NCBI GenBank assembly: GCA_016718505.1
Contig: JADKDE010000003.1
Location: 310,001-374,000, forward strand
Origin: Saprospiraceae bacterium
GTDB lineage: Bacteria > Bacteroidota > Bacteroidia > Chitinophagales > Saprospiraceae
Direction of reading: 5' to 3'
DNA: 64,000 nt
Shown here: positions 25,819 through 34,980 of the stretch, one piece after another
How positions within the stretch are numbered: the stretch's first letter is position 1
Layout of the letters: every line of letters begins with the position of its first letter
The notes under the pieces: generated by a model
The model's input: only the letters and a program-made list of their open reading frames with translations
Told to the model about the DNA's origin: nothing
Databases searched by the model: none
Program-made: the position numbers and the translations under genes

Positions 25819-27438
25819 ATGCGAAAAATTATCAATTTCCTTTGTGTCTTTTCTCTACTAGCCAGTCACCTTCATGCACAAGTATTTAGCAACCTTTCTT
25901 TCAAGGCACAAAACATCCAACTCACACAGCTGGAGATACATGGAAATTATGATCAATTCGGCATCACTAAAATCAAGTATGGCATCTTCGATCCATTACC
26001 ACTTGATGCCAATACCACAGTCGTCAATGGCACCAAATTCATCAAGCTCCAAAATCTCCTCCCCGCTACCACCTACAAGGTAGAATTTCAAACCAACAGC
26101 GGTTCTGTCGTTGGGAAAGGATACTACAGTACCGCCGCCAATTCTAAAGGAGAGATTAGGGTTTATTTCAATCACAGGATAGATGCTTCTTTCCAGACGA
26201 GCAACAATCAACCCAACGGCACCGAGGGAAGTTTCATCGTTGAAGAAGTAATAACGCTCATCAACAATGCCAAAACCTCCATCGAAGTTTGCCTTTACAA
26301 CAACGATCGCACCAACTTGGTCTCAGCCCTCCGCAATGCCAAATCTCGAGGTCTCAAAGTTCGATATATCGCCGACGATGAGACCGCCAATTCTGCCCTT
26401 TCTCCTACTCCTAATTTTCCCGTCCTTGAGGTAAATGCCGATGGTCTTATGCATAACAAATTCATCGTCATAGACGCGGATTCCGATACTACATCGTGGG
26501 TCATTGGCGGCAGCATGAACTTTACAACTGGCAATATTTATTCAGATTTCAACAATACCATCTTTGTTCAAGACAAATCCCTAGCGCGCAATTATCGTAC
26601 AGAATTCGAAGAAATGTGGGGCGGCACTGCTGCTACACCCAATATCGCTACAAGCAAATCAGGTAATGATAAACAAGACAATACCGCTCATCAGTTCAAT
26701 ATCAAAGGAGTTCCACTAGAGCAGTTTTTCTCTCCATCGGACAATCTTACAGCCAATATCGTTCAAACCATTAAGACAGCCAACCACGACCTCCGCTTCG
26801 CATTGCTTACATTCACGAAATCTGAAATAGCCATCGAGATACTGAACCGTCGCCTCGCTGGTGTCGAGATCAAAGGCATCTGCGACAATAGTTCGGACCC
26901 AGGTTCTCAGATCAATGGGCTCATCTCCAATGGTGTCAACGTCCTCGTCCACACACCTACCAATCAGATCCACCACAAATACGCCATCATCGACGCTCAA
27001 GATATTACTTCCGACCCCATCGTACTGACTGGCTCTCACAATTGGACCAACGCAGCTGAGTTCAATAACGACGAAAACACCATGATTTGGCATAGTCCTC
27101 GTATCGCCAATCTTTTCCTACAAGAATTCGAGGGTCGCTGGTGCGAGATGACCGTACCCAACTGCATCCTGGCCAATCGCGATGTCGAATTGCCCGAAAA
27201 TGCACTCGCCATCTTCCCTAATCCTACCGACGGCCTCCTTAATTTTCATTGGACCCTTTCAGATCGAGAGCCCATTTCCTTGTCCCTTTTCGATTTACAG
27301 GGACGTCTCCTTAAGTCCGTGACCAATATTTATCCGCCGATCCCCGCTTGGTCCGTCGATCACCTCCCTCAAGGCACTTATTTTATCAAAGCCCAACAAG
27401 GATTTGGATTTACAGTAAAGAAATTTCAGGTTTTTTGA
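25819..27438 (+). CDS. Secreted phospholipase D-like protein with T9SS sorting domain
   Basis: 539 residues. Signal peptide LCVFSLLASHLHAQ, an N-terminal fibronectin-like region (about 25-105), then two PLD modules. The HKD motifs are MHNKFIVIDADSD...GGSMNFT (about residue 212) and IHHKYAIIDAQDI...GSHNWTNAAEFNNDEN (about 375), both with H-x-K-x4-D intact. The two together form one active site that cleaves phosphodiesters of lipids or nucleic acids. The C-terminus (LAIFPNPTDGLLNFHW ... LPQGTYFIKA ... KKFQVF) is a T9SS sorting domain, so the enzyme acts outside the cell or on its surface. GC is higher than in the preceding sigma operon. Confidence 0.9.
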   Translation: MRKIINFLCVFSLLASHLHAQVFSNLSFKAQNIQLTQLEIHGNYDQFGITKIKYGIFDPLPLDANTTVVNGTKFIKLQNLLPATTYKVEFQTNSGSVVGKGYYSTAANSKGEIRVYFNHRIDASFQTSNNQPNGTEGSFIVEEVITLINNAKTSIEVCLYNNDRTNLVSALRNAKSRGLKVRYIADDETANSALSPTPNFPVLEVNADGLMHNKFIVIDADSDTTSWVIGGSMNFTTGNIYSDFNNTIFVQDKSLARNYRTEFEEMWGGTAATPNIATSKSGNDKQDNTAHQFNIKGVPLEQFFSPSDNLTANIVQTIKTANHDLRFALLTFTKSEIAIEILNRRLAGVEIKGICDNSSDPGSQINGLISNGVNVLVHTPTNQIHHKYAIIDAQDITSDPIVLTGSHNWTNAAEFNNDENTMIWHSPRIANLFLQEFEGRWCEMTVPNCILANRDVELPENALAIFPNPTDGLLNFHWTLSDREPISLSLFDLQGRLLKSVTNIYPPIPAWSVDHLPQGTYFIKAQQGFGFTVKKFQVF

Positions 27439-27446
27439 TAATTATA

Positions 27447-27558
27447 GCGTGCCCCTTCTCTCGTCAAATAGACGAGTTCGGGTCGGGTCGTGCATGACTT
27501 CACTTCGTTTCGGTCTCTTCGATACTTCGCTGCGCTCATCATTTCCACCCCTCACGCA
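27447..27558 (+). repeat. Dispersed structured repeat, copy B
   Basis: Begins GCGTGCCCC and ends CACCCCTCACGC; arms GCGTG and CACGC pair. CTCGTC-AAATA-GACGAG is a clean hairpin, followed by TTCGGGTCGGG. The GTCTC hairpin is decayed (GTCTCTTCGATAC). It starts 9 bases after the phospholipase D-like gene's stop. Confidence 0.75.
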
Positions 27559-27630
27559 CTTGAACTCCTCTTAAATATATCTAGGAGCATCCAAACAAAA
27601 TCTAAGGCAAATTCAAGGTTTGCTTTCTAA

Positions 27631-28548
27631 TTATACAGCATCTATTTTCAAGGAAGTCATCGTCAGAGATCCCGCCAATGCCTTGTCATTGAATAAGCTT
27701 ATTTTCTCTTTTTCACCCTTCAAACCCAATGCATAAATCAGCGGAAGATAGTGCTCAGGAGTCGGTATCGCCAAATCAAAGGCGCGACCTTGATTCCTAA
27801 AGTTAATCAATGGCTTGAAGTCACCATTTAGGATATATTGCTTCATCTTGGTACTGGCTTCCAAAGCCCAGTCATATCCATATTCTGAGTCCTGCAATCT
27901 GTCCCATGCCAACATCCCCAGATTATGCACCATATTGCCACTGCCGATGATCAACATGCCTTTTTTACGCAAGGATGAAAGTTCCTTAGCTAAATCATAG
28001 TGGTATTGAGCCGGCTGTGTATAGTCGATGCTCATCTGGATGACTGGTACATCTGCCTTCGGATAAAGGTGCTTGATGACGCTCCACGCTCCATGGTCTA
28101 ATCCCCACTTTTCATCCAATCCTACTTGCGTTTTTTTGACCAGTTCCTTGGTTTCTCTAGCAAGACCTGGATCCCCTGGTGCTGGATATTCCACTTCGAA
28201 TAGTTCCTTGGGAAATCCCCCAAAGTCGTGTATGGTTTTAGGGTGATCCATGGCTGTCACATAAGTCCCTTTGGTCTCCCAATGGGCACTGATACAAATG
28301 ATCGCACTGGGTTTCGGGATCGAAGTGCCTACCTGCCTGAATCCTCGCACAAATTCATTCTCTTCTATGGCATTCATTGGGCTCCCATGCCCCAAAAATA
28401 AAACAGGCATTTCATCTGATTTCTCCAACGAATCAGAAACCTTATGTAGATAATTAAGTTTCATACCAGCAACTGTTAATGGCAACAATGCCAATGTTTT
28501 TAAAAAATCTGTCCTATCCATTCTCTGTAGATTATATAAATCTTCCAA
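27631..28548 (-). CDS. Extradiol dioxygenase of the LigB/YgiD (DODA) type
   Basis: 305 residues related to 4,5-DOPA-type extradiol dioxygenases, which use a metal ion to open catechol rings. Seen: PVLFLGHGSPMNAIEENEF with the first His ligand, ICISAHWETKG with the next, WGLDHGAWSVIKHLYPKADV and GSGNMVHNL, all at family positions. The N-terminus has an extra about 30 residues (MDRTDFLKTLALLPLTVAGM) before the domain, possibly a signal or membrane segment, so it may act outside the cytosol. The physiological substrate is unknown. MEDLYNLQ is the first start; MDRTDF nine residues on is equally possible. Confidence 0.88.
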   Translation of the reverse strand: MEDLYNLQRMDRTDFLKTLALLPLTVAGMKLNYLHKVSDSLEKSDEMPVLFLGHGSPMNAIEENEFVRGFRQVGTSIPKPSAIICISAHWETKGTYVTAMDHPKTIHDFGGFPKELFEVEYPAPGDPGLARETKELVKKTQVGLDEKWGLDHGAWSVIKHLYPKADVPVIQMSIDYTQPAQYHYDLAKELSSLRKKGMLIIGSGNMVHNLGMLAWDRLQDSEYGYDWALEASTKMKQYILNGDFKPLINFRNQGRAFDLAIPTPEHYLPLIYALGLKGEKEKISLFNDKALAGSLTMTSLKIDAV

Positions 28549-28756
28549 TCAAAATACTAGCTTTTAAATATCTCGGCTCACAAAAAGTTCATTTTCACTA
28601 CTTTTCTTAACACATTTTAACCAAAGCCATACATTTCTGCCAATATAATGACCATAAAATGAGGTTAATTCTACCATTTTTCATTTCACGCAATTTCTTA
28701 TCTCACAAGCCACTTATAGCAAACTTTTATTTTATAAAACAAAATTCAATGACTCA

Positions 28757-28785
28757 TTGATTAGTTCACAAAACCCCTATATTTG
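28757..28785 (+). promoter_or_regulatory. Promoter of the giant surface-protein gene
   Basis: TTG at 28757-28759, an 18-base spacer, then TATATTTG at 28778-28785: a full match to the Bacteroidota consensus. The predicted start near 28790 leaves a leader of about 130 bases before ATG 28925. Confidence 0.6.
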
Positions 28786-28810
28786 CCCCATTTTTAGAAA
28801 ATTTAACAAT

Positions 28811-28851
28811 CCAAAATCGATTTTGGCATGATTATTGTATTACAAATAATC
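28811..28851 (+). promoter_or_regulatory. Tandem palindromes in the 5' leader
   Basis: CCAAAATCGATTTTGG (28811-28826) is a perfect 16-base palindrome; four bases later GATTATT (28830-28836) pairs with AATAATC (28845-28851). Both lie just downstream of the predicted transcription start and could be a repressor site or mRNA hairpins. Confidence 0.5.
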
Positions 28852-28924
28852 GTAATATGTTTTTGTTTCATTCATTCGCAAATTCATGTTTGCGCTATTA
28901 TTTTTCTAAACTAAACTGTGTACT

Positions 28925-31165
28925 ATGAAAAGGTCTCCATTCGTTAAAAACGAAAACTACCCATTCGGAGCATTATTCTCATCAGCTTTAGGAGCCATAC
29001 TGCTCTTGTATTTCATTTTTGGATTTTGTATTTCAGTCCAAGCCGCTTCTTGTCCCGATGGTACCAATACCACGCTACTAGAACAGTTGGGTCGAAATAG
29101 ATTTTGTATAGGTACCGACACCGCCCGATTCCAGGCCAATTATACTGGTGGATCGGGATTTCCTACTTATACATTTTTCTGGGATGCCGACATCGACAAT
29201 TTGGTAGATCCTGGGGAAAACATCACCCTTGACCTCCAAAACGGAAGCACGCTCGACGGCGTTATTTGGACGACAGATACCAGAGATGGACAACGTCTCA
29301 AAGTTCTAGTCCAAGTGCCTGGTTGCGCGGATTATGTGGCACAGATGCCAACTTTGACCAATACAAACAATTGTTCTTCCCAAATAGAGACCTCTTGTAT
29401 ATGCCAAGACAATGCAACAACTCCTGGCAATGGTCAGTTTTTAGATATTATAAAAATCACTGGCTTAATCAATCAACGATGGACGGTCATCGCCGCTTCT
29501 GGAGCATATGAAACTTCCAGCTTGGCACCGCCTGCTGCCCCATCACTCATTCCTATCGGCACACAATTGACCACTTCTGCTGGAATGCCTCGAATGTACA
29601 GAATTGGGGTAAAACACGTGGATGGTCAGCCTTATTCATTGACCGTATCGAACGGCCAAACACAATTTACAATCACCAATGGGTGCATTTATCCGCATCC
29701 AGTTTTAAATATAGCAGATTCATACTGCGTTAATTATCCGCCATTTACAGCCACTTTGACGGATGCAGTGATACCAGCTTCAGCCACAACCATTACAGCG
29801 AATGGTGTACCCATCACTGCTTTTGATCCCTCATTGTACGCACCTGGCAGCACTGTTACCATCGCCTATGCATTTGACGGAAGTGCCACTTCTGGATATA
29901 ATCCAGGTTGCAATGTGACGGGGTCTCAAGAGGTATCGATCCACCGTGAAGCGGAGGCTTTGGCTTGCCACGATGTCAACTTAAGCATAAGTGAACTGGG
30001 ATATTCTGTCCTTAGTCCCGATATGTTTATCGACGGTGTTCCTTGCCAATCGAGTTTTGATTTGATGGTCATGGGCCACGACAATACCATGACTTGTGCC
30101 GATCTAGGAAAAACTTTCAGGGTTATGGTCTTAGGTTATAACTTAGGATGTTCTGCTTGGGTAACAATTGAAGATAAACTTCCTCCAACATTTGTTTGCG
30201 AGGATGTCACCGTAGCTTGTGGTATTAATATTTGGGAGGCAGCTCTGGAAGATTTCATCACGGTGCGAGATAATTGTTCTGACGACGTAACCGTTACCTT
30301 GATTGATGAGCAACTCTTTGATGTCCAGTGCAACCCAAGTTATAGTGCATACGTTACGAGATCTTATGCTGCTGTGGATGATTTTGGACGTCAATCTACG
30401 TGCAGTCACACGATATATTTTGCAAAAGGCAATTTATCGAGCATCGCTTTCCCTGCCGATATCACTTTAGATTGCGCAAATCCTAATACATCCATTACTG
30501 CCACAGGAAGTCCTACATTAGATGGAAGTACCATTAGAGGCTTTTGCGAATTTTATACCACTTATGTGGATGTAAATGTAACCGCTTGTTGTGGAAGTGT
30601 ATTAAAAAGGATGTGGACTGTGAGGGATGTTTGTACAGGAGCGGTTAGAAACCAAATACAAAATATTAGTTTTTCTGATACACAGGCACCAACAATTGCT
30701 TGTCCCGTTAATTCGACCATATCAGCAGATGTTTCTGTTTGTTCGGCTACATATACATTTCCTAACCTCACCATAACAGACAATTGCGCTAGATTACAAG
30801 ACATTCAAACAATCAGATATGTAAACGGATTAGCCGTATTTACAAATACATATCCATTGCCTGTTGGTGACAATACGATTTCGTATTATGCCATAGATTG
30901 TTGTTATAATGTTGGCTTATGTTCATATACAGTAAGGGTAGTTGATAATACCAGCCCTAACATGGTTTGTAACGGAACACAAGCGAGTATTTGTCTTGAC
31001 GACAGTGGCATTGCTGTATTTCCTTATCGATTGATTGGTGGAAACTTTTTTACAGACAACTGTGGTATTAGAGATACTGCAATCGCGATGATGGGTGGAG
31101 AGTTTGGGTCAGAAGTCACTTTTACTTGTGCCAATGTTGCCACAAATGATCAGCATCAGAGTTAG
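28925..31165 (+). CDS. Giant HYR-like surface protein, piece 1 of 3
   Basis: N-terminal 746 residues of a secreted protein that would be near 1,950 residues if joined with the next two frames. It has a long signal peptide (ILLLYFIFGFCISVQA, about residues 20-40) and then Cys-rich immunoglobulin-like repeats of HYR type, each with D-N-C / C-P / TATD-like turns: ITDNCARLQDIQTIRY, VGDNTISYYAIDCCYNVGLC, VVDNTSPNMVCNG. Such repeats build adhesive or filamentous surface structures. The frame breaks at the AAA run 31144-31146: skipping one A rejoins CANVAT to MISIRVRDISGNANYC, the conserved end of the repeat. Ends in nonsense NDQHQS. Confidence 0.8.
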   Translation: MKRSPFVKNENYPFGALFSSALGAILLLYFIFGFCISVQAASCPDGTNTTLLEQLGRNRFCIGTDTARFQANYTGGSGFPTYTFFWDADIDNLVDPGENITLDLQNGSTLDGVIWTTDTRDGQRLKVLVQVPGCADYVAQMPTLTNTNNCSSQIETSCICQDNATTPGNGQFLDIIKITGLINQRWTVIAASGAYETSSLAPPAAPSLIPIGTQLTTSAGMPRMYRIGVKHVDGQPYSLTVSNGQTQFTITNGCIYPHPVLNIADSYCVNYPPFTATLTDAVIPASATTITANGVPITAFDPSLYAPGSTVTIAYAFDGSATSGYNPGCNVTGSQEVSIHREAEALACHDVNLSISELGYSVLSPDMFIDGVPCQSSFDLMVMGHDNTMTCADLGKTFRVMVLGYNLGCSAWVTIEDKLPPTFVCEDVTVACGINIWEAALEDFITVRDNCSDDVTVTLIDEQLFDVQCNPSYSAYVTRSYAAVDDFGRQSTCSHTIYFAKGNLSSIAFPADITLDCANPNTSITATGSPTLDGSTIRGFCEFYTTYVDVNVTACCGSVLKRMWTVRDVCTGAVRNQIQNISFSDTQAPTIACPVNSTISADVSVCSATYTFPNLTITDNCARLQDIQTIRYVNGLAVFTNTYPLPVGDNTISYYAIDCCYNVGLCSYTVRVVDNTSPNMVCNGTQASICLDDSGIAVFPYRLIGGNFFTDNCGIRDTAIAMMGGEFGSEVTFTCANVATNDQHQS

Positions 31166-33758
31166 AGATATAAGCGGAAATGCAAATTATTGCATGGTAA
31201 GAGTTTTGGTAATCGATAAATCTATCCCTATAGTAAGCTGTCCTGCCGACTTTACATTAGGATGTGAAGCAATTGGACCGAACTTGAGCACGGTTTTCCC
31301 AGGCGCAAGTGTGACCAGCCTTTGCCCAAACGCCCACTTAACAAGTTTAACTTTCAATAGCAGCTTAAATGCCTGCAATGTCGGAACAGTTACTTTTAAT
31401 TTCACCGCCATCAACATTTCTACCAACCTATCTGCTACTTGTAGTACTAGAGGAACATTTATCAATAGAAATCCAATCACATCAGGCGATATTGTATGGC
31501 CACCAGATTTTTCTACAAATGGATGTACTCTTGATACAACCAGAGCCACAAGAGGTATTCCAAGCATCAATGGTCTTCATTGTATCCCTGCAGGCATAAA
31601 CTCAACGGACATATTCAGATCAACTGATTTGAGCAATGGTTGCTATATTTTTATACGAAGATGGACAGTAATAGACCCATGCACAGGGACCACTTTTGGC
31701 CATGACCAAAGTATATCTGCCCCAAATGCAGGAACTCCAAGAATTCTAGCAAGTAATGATATAACTGTATCAACATCTATTTCTACTTGTACAGCATTAG
31801 TCGTCATACCCTCTCCGACGATATTTAATTGTGGCAATAGCCCAACCATCACGAATAGTTATAATAGCCAAGGGGCAAATATCTCAGCCATATTCCCTCT
31901 AGGATCAACGACGATTACATACACAGCTAGGAACGCTTGTGGTCATACTGCAACGGATGCAGTGGTAGTCACTGTTCGGGATAATACTAGACCATTTATC
32001 CTTAATTGTCCAGCTAATGTAAATTTGGCTTGTGGAGCTAATATATTTCCACTTTCACAATATGGAGCTCCAATAATTACAGATAATTGTGGAACCCCAG
32101 TAGTGGTAAGCCGTGTTCTTTACGATACTACCCAGTGCGGACAAGGAACTGTTACAAGGATTTGGGCTGCCACCGACAATGGTGTCGATACGGTTAGATG
32201 TATTCAAACCATTAGCAGATCAGGTGCTATTTTTTCAAGTGCTAATATCAATTGGCCTGCAGATGCTTCATTTTCTTGTGCACAAAACATTTCCTTTGGA
32301 GTACCAACTTTTTCAAATGTAGGTTGCAGTCGATTGAGTATTAATTTTGCAGATGTCACGCTATCTTCGTTAGGATCTGGATGTTTAAGAATACAAAGAA
32401 CATGGACGGTTAGAGATACCTGCCAGTTAGTAACGGGTACTAATAATGGAATTTTTACAGATATACAAATAATCGAAAAATCTCCAAGTGGCGTTCCAAC
32501 GCTTACAGTTCCTGGCAACATGATAACCATAGCTTCTGCGACTTTGGGTGGAAATTGTACTGCATTGGTGACTTTAAATCCAGCCACATCAACTAACTGT
32601 GGTGGTTCTGTAACGATAACACACAATTCACCTTATGCATTCAACACTACGGGCGCGAATGCCTCTGGTATTTACCCAGTAGGAGTACACTCAGTAACTT
32701 TCACAGCAACAAATGCTTGTGGTTCAAACTCAAGTATTGTTACAGTAACTGTACGTGACCTTACATCTCCGCAAATCATTTGTCCCCTAGATCTAACGAT
32801 CAACTGTGATGGTGATTTACAATCGGCCATAAATACACAAATTGCCCAAGTTTCGTCGATAGACAATTGTACCCTTCAGGATTTGACAGTATCGCAGTCT
32901 AGTAACATCTCTTGCAATGGAGGAAGGGCTATTTTAACATTCTCTATCAGAGATCAATCGAACAATACAGCTAGTTGTCAATCATCGATATTTGTTTTAC
33001 CGCCAACTACACCGTTCGATCCCAATAGTATCATATGGCCTTCTACCCCATTGAATATCAATTGTCAAGAAAATTATGACCCAACTACGCTTGGAAGTGT
33101 GCCCACGATACCTCAGTCAGCTTGTCGTGACGTATCCGTTTCATATCAGGATGTGACCATTTCTCCTAGTAATCCAAGTATTTGTAAGGAACGTATTAGG
33201 ACATGGCGGATAAGTGTCCCTTGTAGTGGCGACTATACATTCGCCCAAGATATCCAGATTAGAGACAATGAAGTACCAGTATTCAGTGGAATGTCATCAG
33301 AAATCAATATTACGGCCTTGCCTGGGGCTTGTACGGCATTTGTAGATTTGTCTGATTTGACGGTTACCGACTGTAATATGGTCAGCATATCTCATAATTC
33401 TACATGGGCGACCCTTGGAACAAACAATATAGATGCCTCAGGATTTTATCCTGTGGGTGGAGGATTAAAAGTATTGTACAATGCTGTGGATATGTGTGGA
33501 AACACTGCCCAATTCCATTTAAAGTTGACGGTTAGAAACAATGGTTGTCCTGCATTTAGAACGCTAGGTGGGGTCGTAAGATCAGATAATGGACTTCTGA
33601 TGGATGGCGTTAATATCAATGTCAATAATTTCGATCCTGTTACGACAGATGTTAGAGGATATTTTTATCTTAGGAATGTCCCAGAATTTGCTGATTATCA
33701 AATATCAGGGCATAAAACCAACAATGTCTTGAACGGTGTTTCGACTTTGATTTATTGA
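31095..33758 (+). CDS. Giant HYR-like surface protein, piece 2 of 3
   Basis: Middle part, meaningful from about 31146 (MISIRVRDISGNANYC). It holds about six more Cys-rich HYR-like repeats, for example VTVRDNTRPFILNCPANVNL, TDNCGTPVVVSRVLYDTTQC, IWAATDNGVDTVRCIQTI and VTVRDLTSPQIICPLDLTIN. It ends in a carboxypeptidase-regulatory-like beta domain (GGVVRSDNGLLMDGVNIN ... GYFYLRNVP) and the first half of a dockerin-like module (NGVSTL). The frame is lost at 33749-33750, where one missing G would restore TTG-GAT-TTA-TTG-AAG. There is no start codon of its own in the expected place, so it is a fragment rather than a separate gene. Confidence 0.75.
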   Translation: MESLGQKSLLLVPMLPQMISIRVRDISGNANYCMVRVLVIDKSIPIVSCPADFTLGCEAIGPNLSTVFPGASVTSLCPNAHLTSLTFNSSLNACNVGTVTFNFTAINISTNLSATCSTRGTFINRNPITSGDIVWPPDFSTNGCTLDTTRATRGIPSINGLHCIPAGINSTDIFRSTDLSNGCYIFIRRWTVIDPCTGTTFGHDQSISAPNAGTPRILASNDITVSTSISTCTALVVIPSPTIFNCGNSPTITNSYNSQGANISAIFPLGSTTITYTARNACGHTATDAVVVTVRDNTRPFILNCPANVNLACGANIFPLSQYGAPIITDNCGTPVVVSRVLYDTTQCGQGTVTRIWAATDNGVDTVRCIQTISRSGAIFSSANINWPADASFSCAQNISFGVPTFSNVGCSRLSINFADVTLSSLGSGCLRIQRTWTVRDTCQLVTGTNNGIFTDIQIIEKSPSGVPTLTVPGNMITIASATLGGNCTALVTLNPATSTNCGGSVTITHNSPYAFNTTGANASGIYPVGVHSVTFTATNACGSNSSIVTVTVRDLTSPQIICPLDLTINCDGDLQSAINTQIAQVSSIDNCTLQDLTVSQSSNISCNGGRAILTFSIRDQSNNTASCQSSIFVLPPTTPFDPNSIIWPSTPLNINCQENYDPTTLGSVPTIPQSACRDVSVSYQDVTISPSNPSICKERIRTWRISVPCSGDYTFAQDIQIRDNEVPVFSGMSSEINITALPGACTAFVDLSDLTVTDCNMVSISHNSTWATLGTNNIDASGFYPVGGGLKVLYNAVDMCGNTAQFHLKLTVRNNGCPAFRTLGGVVRSDNGLLMDGVNINVNNFDPVTTDVRGYFYLRNVPEFADYQISGHKTNNVLNGVSTLIY

Positions 33759-34798
33759 AGATTCAAAGACATATATTGGGTATCACTCCTTTGCCTAATC
33801 AATATAAAATGATTGCCGCCGATATAGATAAATCAGGCTCGATTAATGCTTTGGATTTGATTGATTTGAAAAAGGTGATCCTTGGTATCAATACTCAATT
33901 TACCAACAATGAATCATGGAGATTTATACCTAATAACATGGATTTGAGTGCATATACAAATTTCCTTTCTATGCCTGAATTAAATCAATATACCTTAGAA
34001 AATCTAAGGCTAGATCATAGCAGGTTAGACTTTATTGGCATCAAGATTGGCGATATCAATGGAAATGCCACTGTCAATCTAAATGGCGTAGATGAGCGCT
34101 CTAATAACCCATCAGCGCATTTGGTGGTGCCATCAACTGAATTAACCAGTGGGCAAGAATACACCATCCCAGTCTATCTAGATGGAGCTTCAACTACGTT
34201 TGGATTGCAAGGAGAATTGGCGTTAAATAATGCTTTTGGTAAAATACTAGAAATCATACCAAATACATTGTATCCTCTGACAAAAGACCAATTTGTATTA
34301 AATGTTGGTAGTAAACAAAGCGTTAGGTTCTCTATCGCACAAGGAAAGTCTTGGCCTGTTTCATTAGAAATTCCATTGTTTTATATAAAAGTGAAAGCTT
34401 TACAAAATAGCAATCTCGATGAAATATTAAGCATGGACGAACAATTCTTGCAAGGTCAGTTTTATACAGATTCTGAAAATATCTTAAAATTGAATTTGGA
34501 TTTCCGAAGCAATGGAAAATCGACCAATGGAAATTCAGTCATATTGGGTCAAAATAGCCCTAATCCATTCAGCGAAAGCACGGAAATACCGTTCTATCTT
34601 CCTATGGGTGACAATATCAATTTTGCGATATACAACACGAATGGTGCCGTATTGTACAATTTGGATAGATACTATCCAATGGGATGGCATACTATTCAAT
34701 TACCATCATTGGACTTAAAAGCTAATACAGTTCTGTTCTATTCTCTCAAGTGTGGAGACTTTTTAGATCAGAAAAAAATGATATTTATGAAGCCATAA
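33755..34798 (+). CDS. Giant HYR-like surface protein, piece 3 of 3 (dockerin-like, cohesin-like, T9SS end)
   Basis: C-terminal 347 residues. KIQRHILGITPLPNQYKMIA then ADIDKSGSINALDLIDLKKV is a dockerin type I-like pair of Ca-binding loops (the second loop has D, D, S, S, D at ligand positions). A cohesin-like beta domain follows (PSTELTSGQEYTIPVYLDGA, GLQGELALNNAFGKILEI), then a T9SS type A sorting domain (LGQNSPNPFSESTEIPFYLP, YSLKCGDFLDQKKMIFMKP). The paralogue at 60377-64000 has the same order in one unbroken frame, which shows what the intact protein looks like. Confidence 0.8.
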   Translation: MKIQRHILGITPLPNQYKMIAADIDKSGSINALDLIDLKKVILGINTQFTNNESWRFIPNNMDLSAYTNFLSMPELNQYTLENLRLDHSRLDFIGIKIGDINGNATVNLNGVDERSNNPSAHLVVPSTELTSGQEYTIPVYLDGASTTFGLQGELALNNAFGKILEIIPNTLYPLTKDQFVLNVGSKQSVRFSIAQGKSWPVSLEIPLFYIKVKALQNSNLDEILSMDEQFLQGQFYTDSENILKLNLDFRSNGKSTNGNSVILGQNSPNPFSESTEIPFYLPMGDNINFAIYNTNGAVLYNLDRYYPMGWHTIQLPSLDLKANTVLFYSLKCGDFLDQKKMIFMKP

Positions 34799-34832
34799 AA
34801 GAATAATAGTCACAGGGTTATCATTTATTAGA

Positions 34833-34865
34833 AAGCTCCTTTGCGATGGCGGGGAGCTTCTTTTG
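34833..34865 (+). terminator. Terminator after the giant surface-protein gene
   Basis: AAGCTCC (34833-34839) pairs with GGAGCTT (34853-34859), followed by CTTTT. It lies 35 bases after the stop. Confidence 0.65.
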
Positions 34866-34937
34866 TAAAAGAAAATAATGATTAATAAATAATTGTTAAA
34901 ATTGAAAATTATTGCTATGAATTGTCGCTTGTGAGCG

Positions 34938-34945
34938 TATATTTG
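34938..34945 (+). promoter_or_regulatory. -7 element for the Cys-rich secreted protein
   Basis: TATATTTG matches TAnnTTTG; the leader then carries TTAATTAACCAAAAAA, the same string found before rpsF, just ahead of ATG 34981. Confidence 0.5.
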
Positions 34946-34980
34946 TTATAATTAATTAATTAACCAAAAAATAGATTTTT

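Larger units (their letters stand above)
28549..28924. other. 376-base intergenic region before the giant surface protein
   Basis: No coding frame. It contains a strong plus-strand promoter (28757-28785), a 16-base perfect palindrome (28811-28826) and an inverted repeat (28830-28851) in the predicted 130-base 5' leader. The first 200 bases, next to the dioxygenase start, are AT-rich with no clear element that I can name. Confidence 0.5.
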
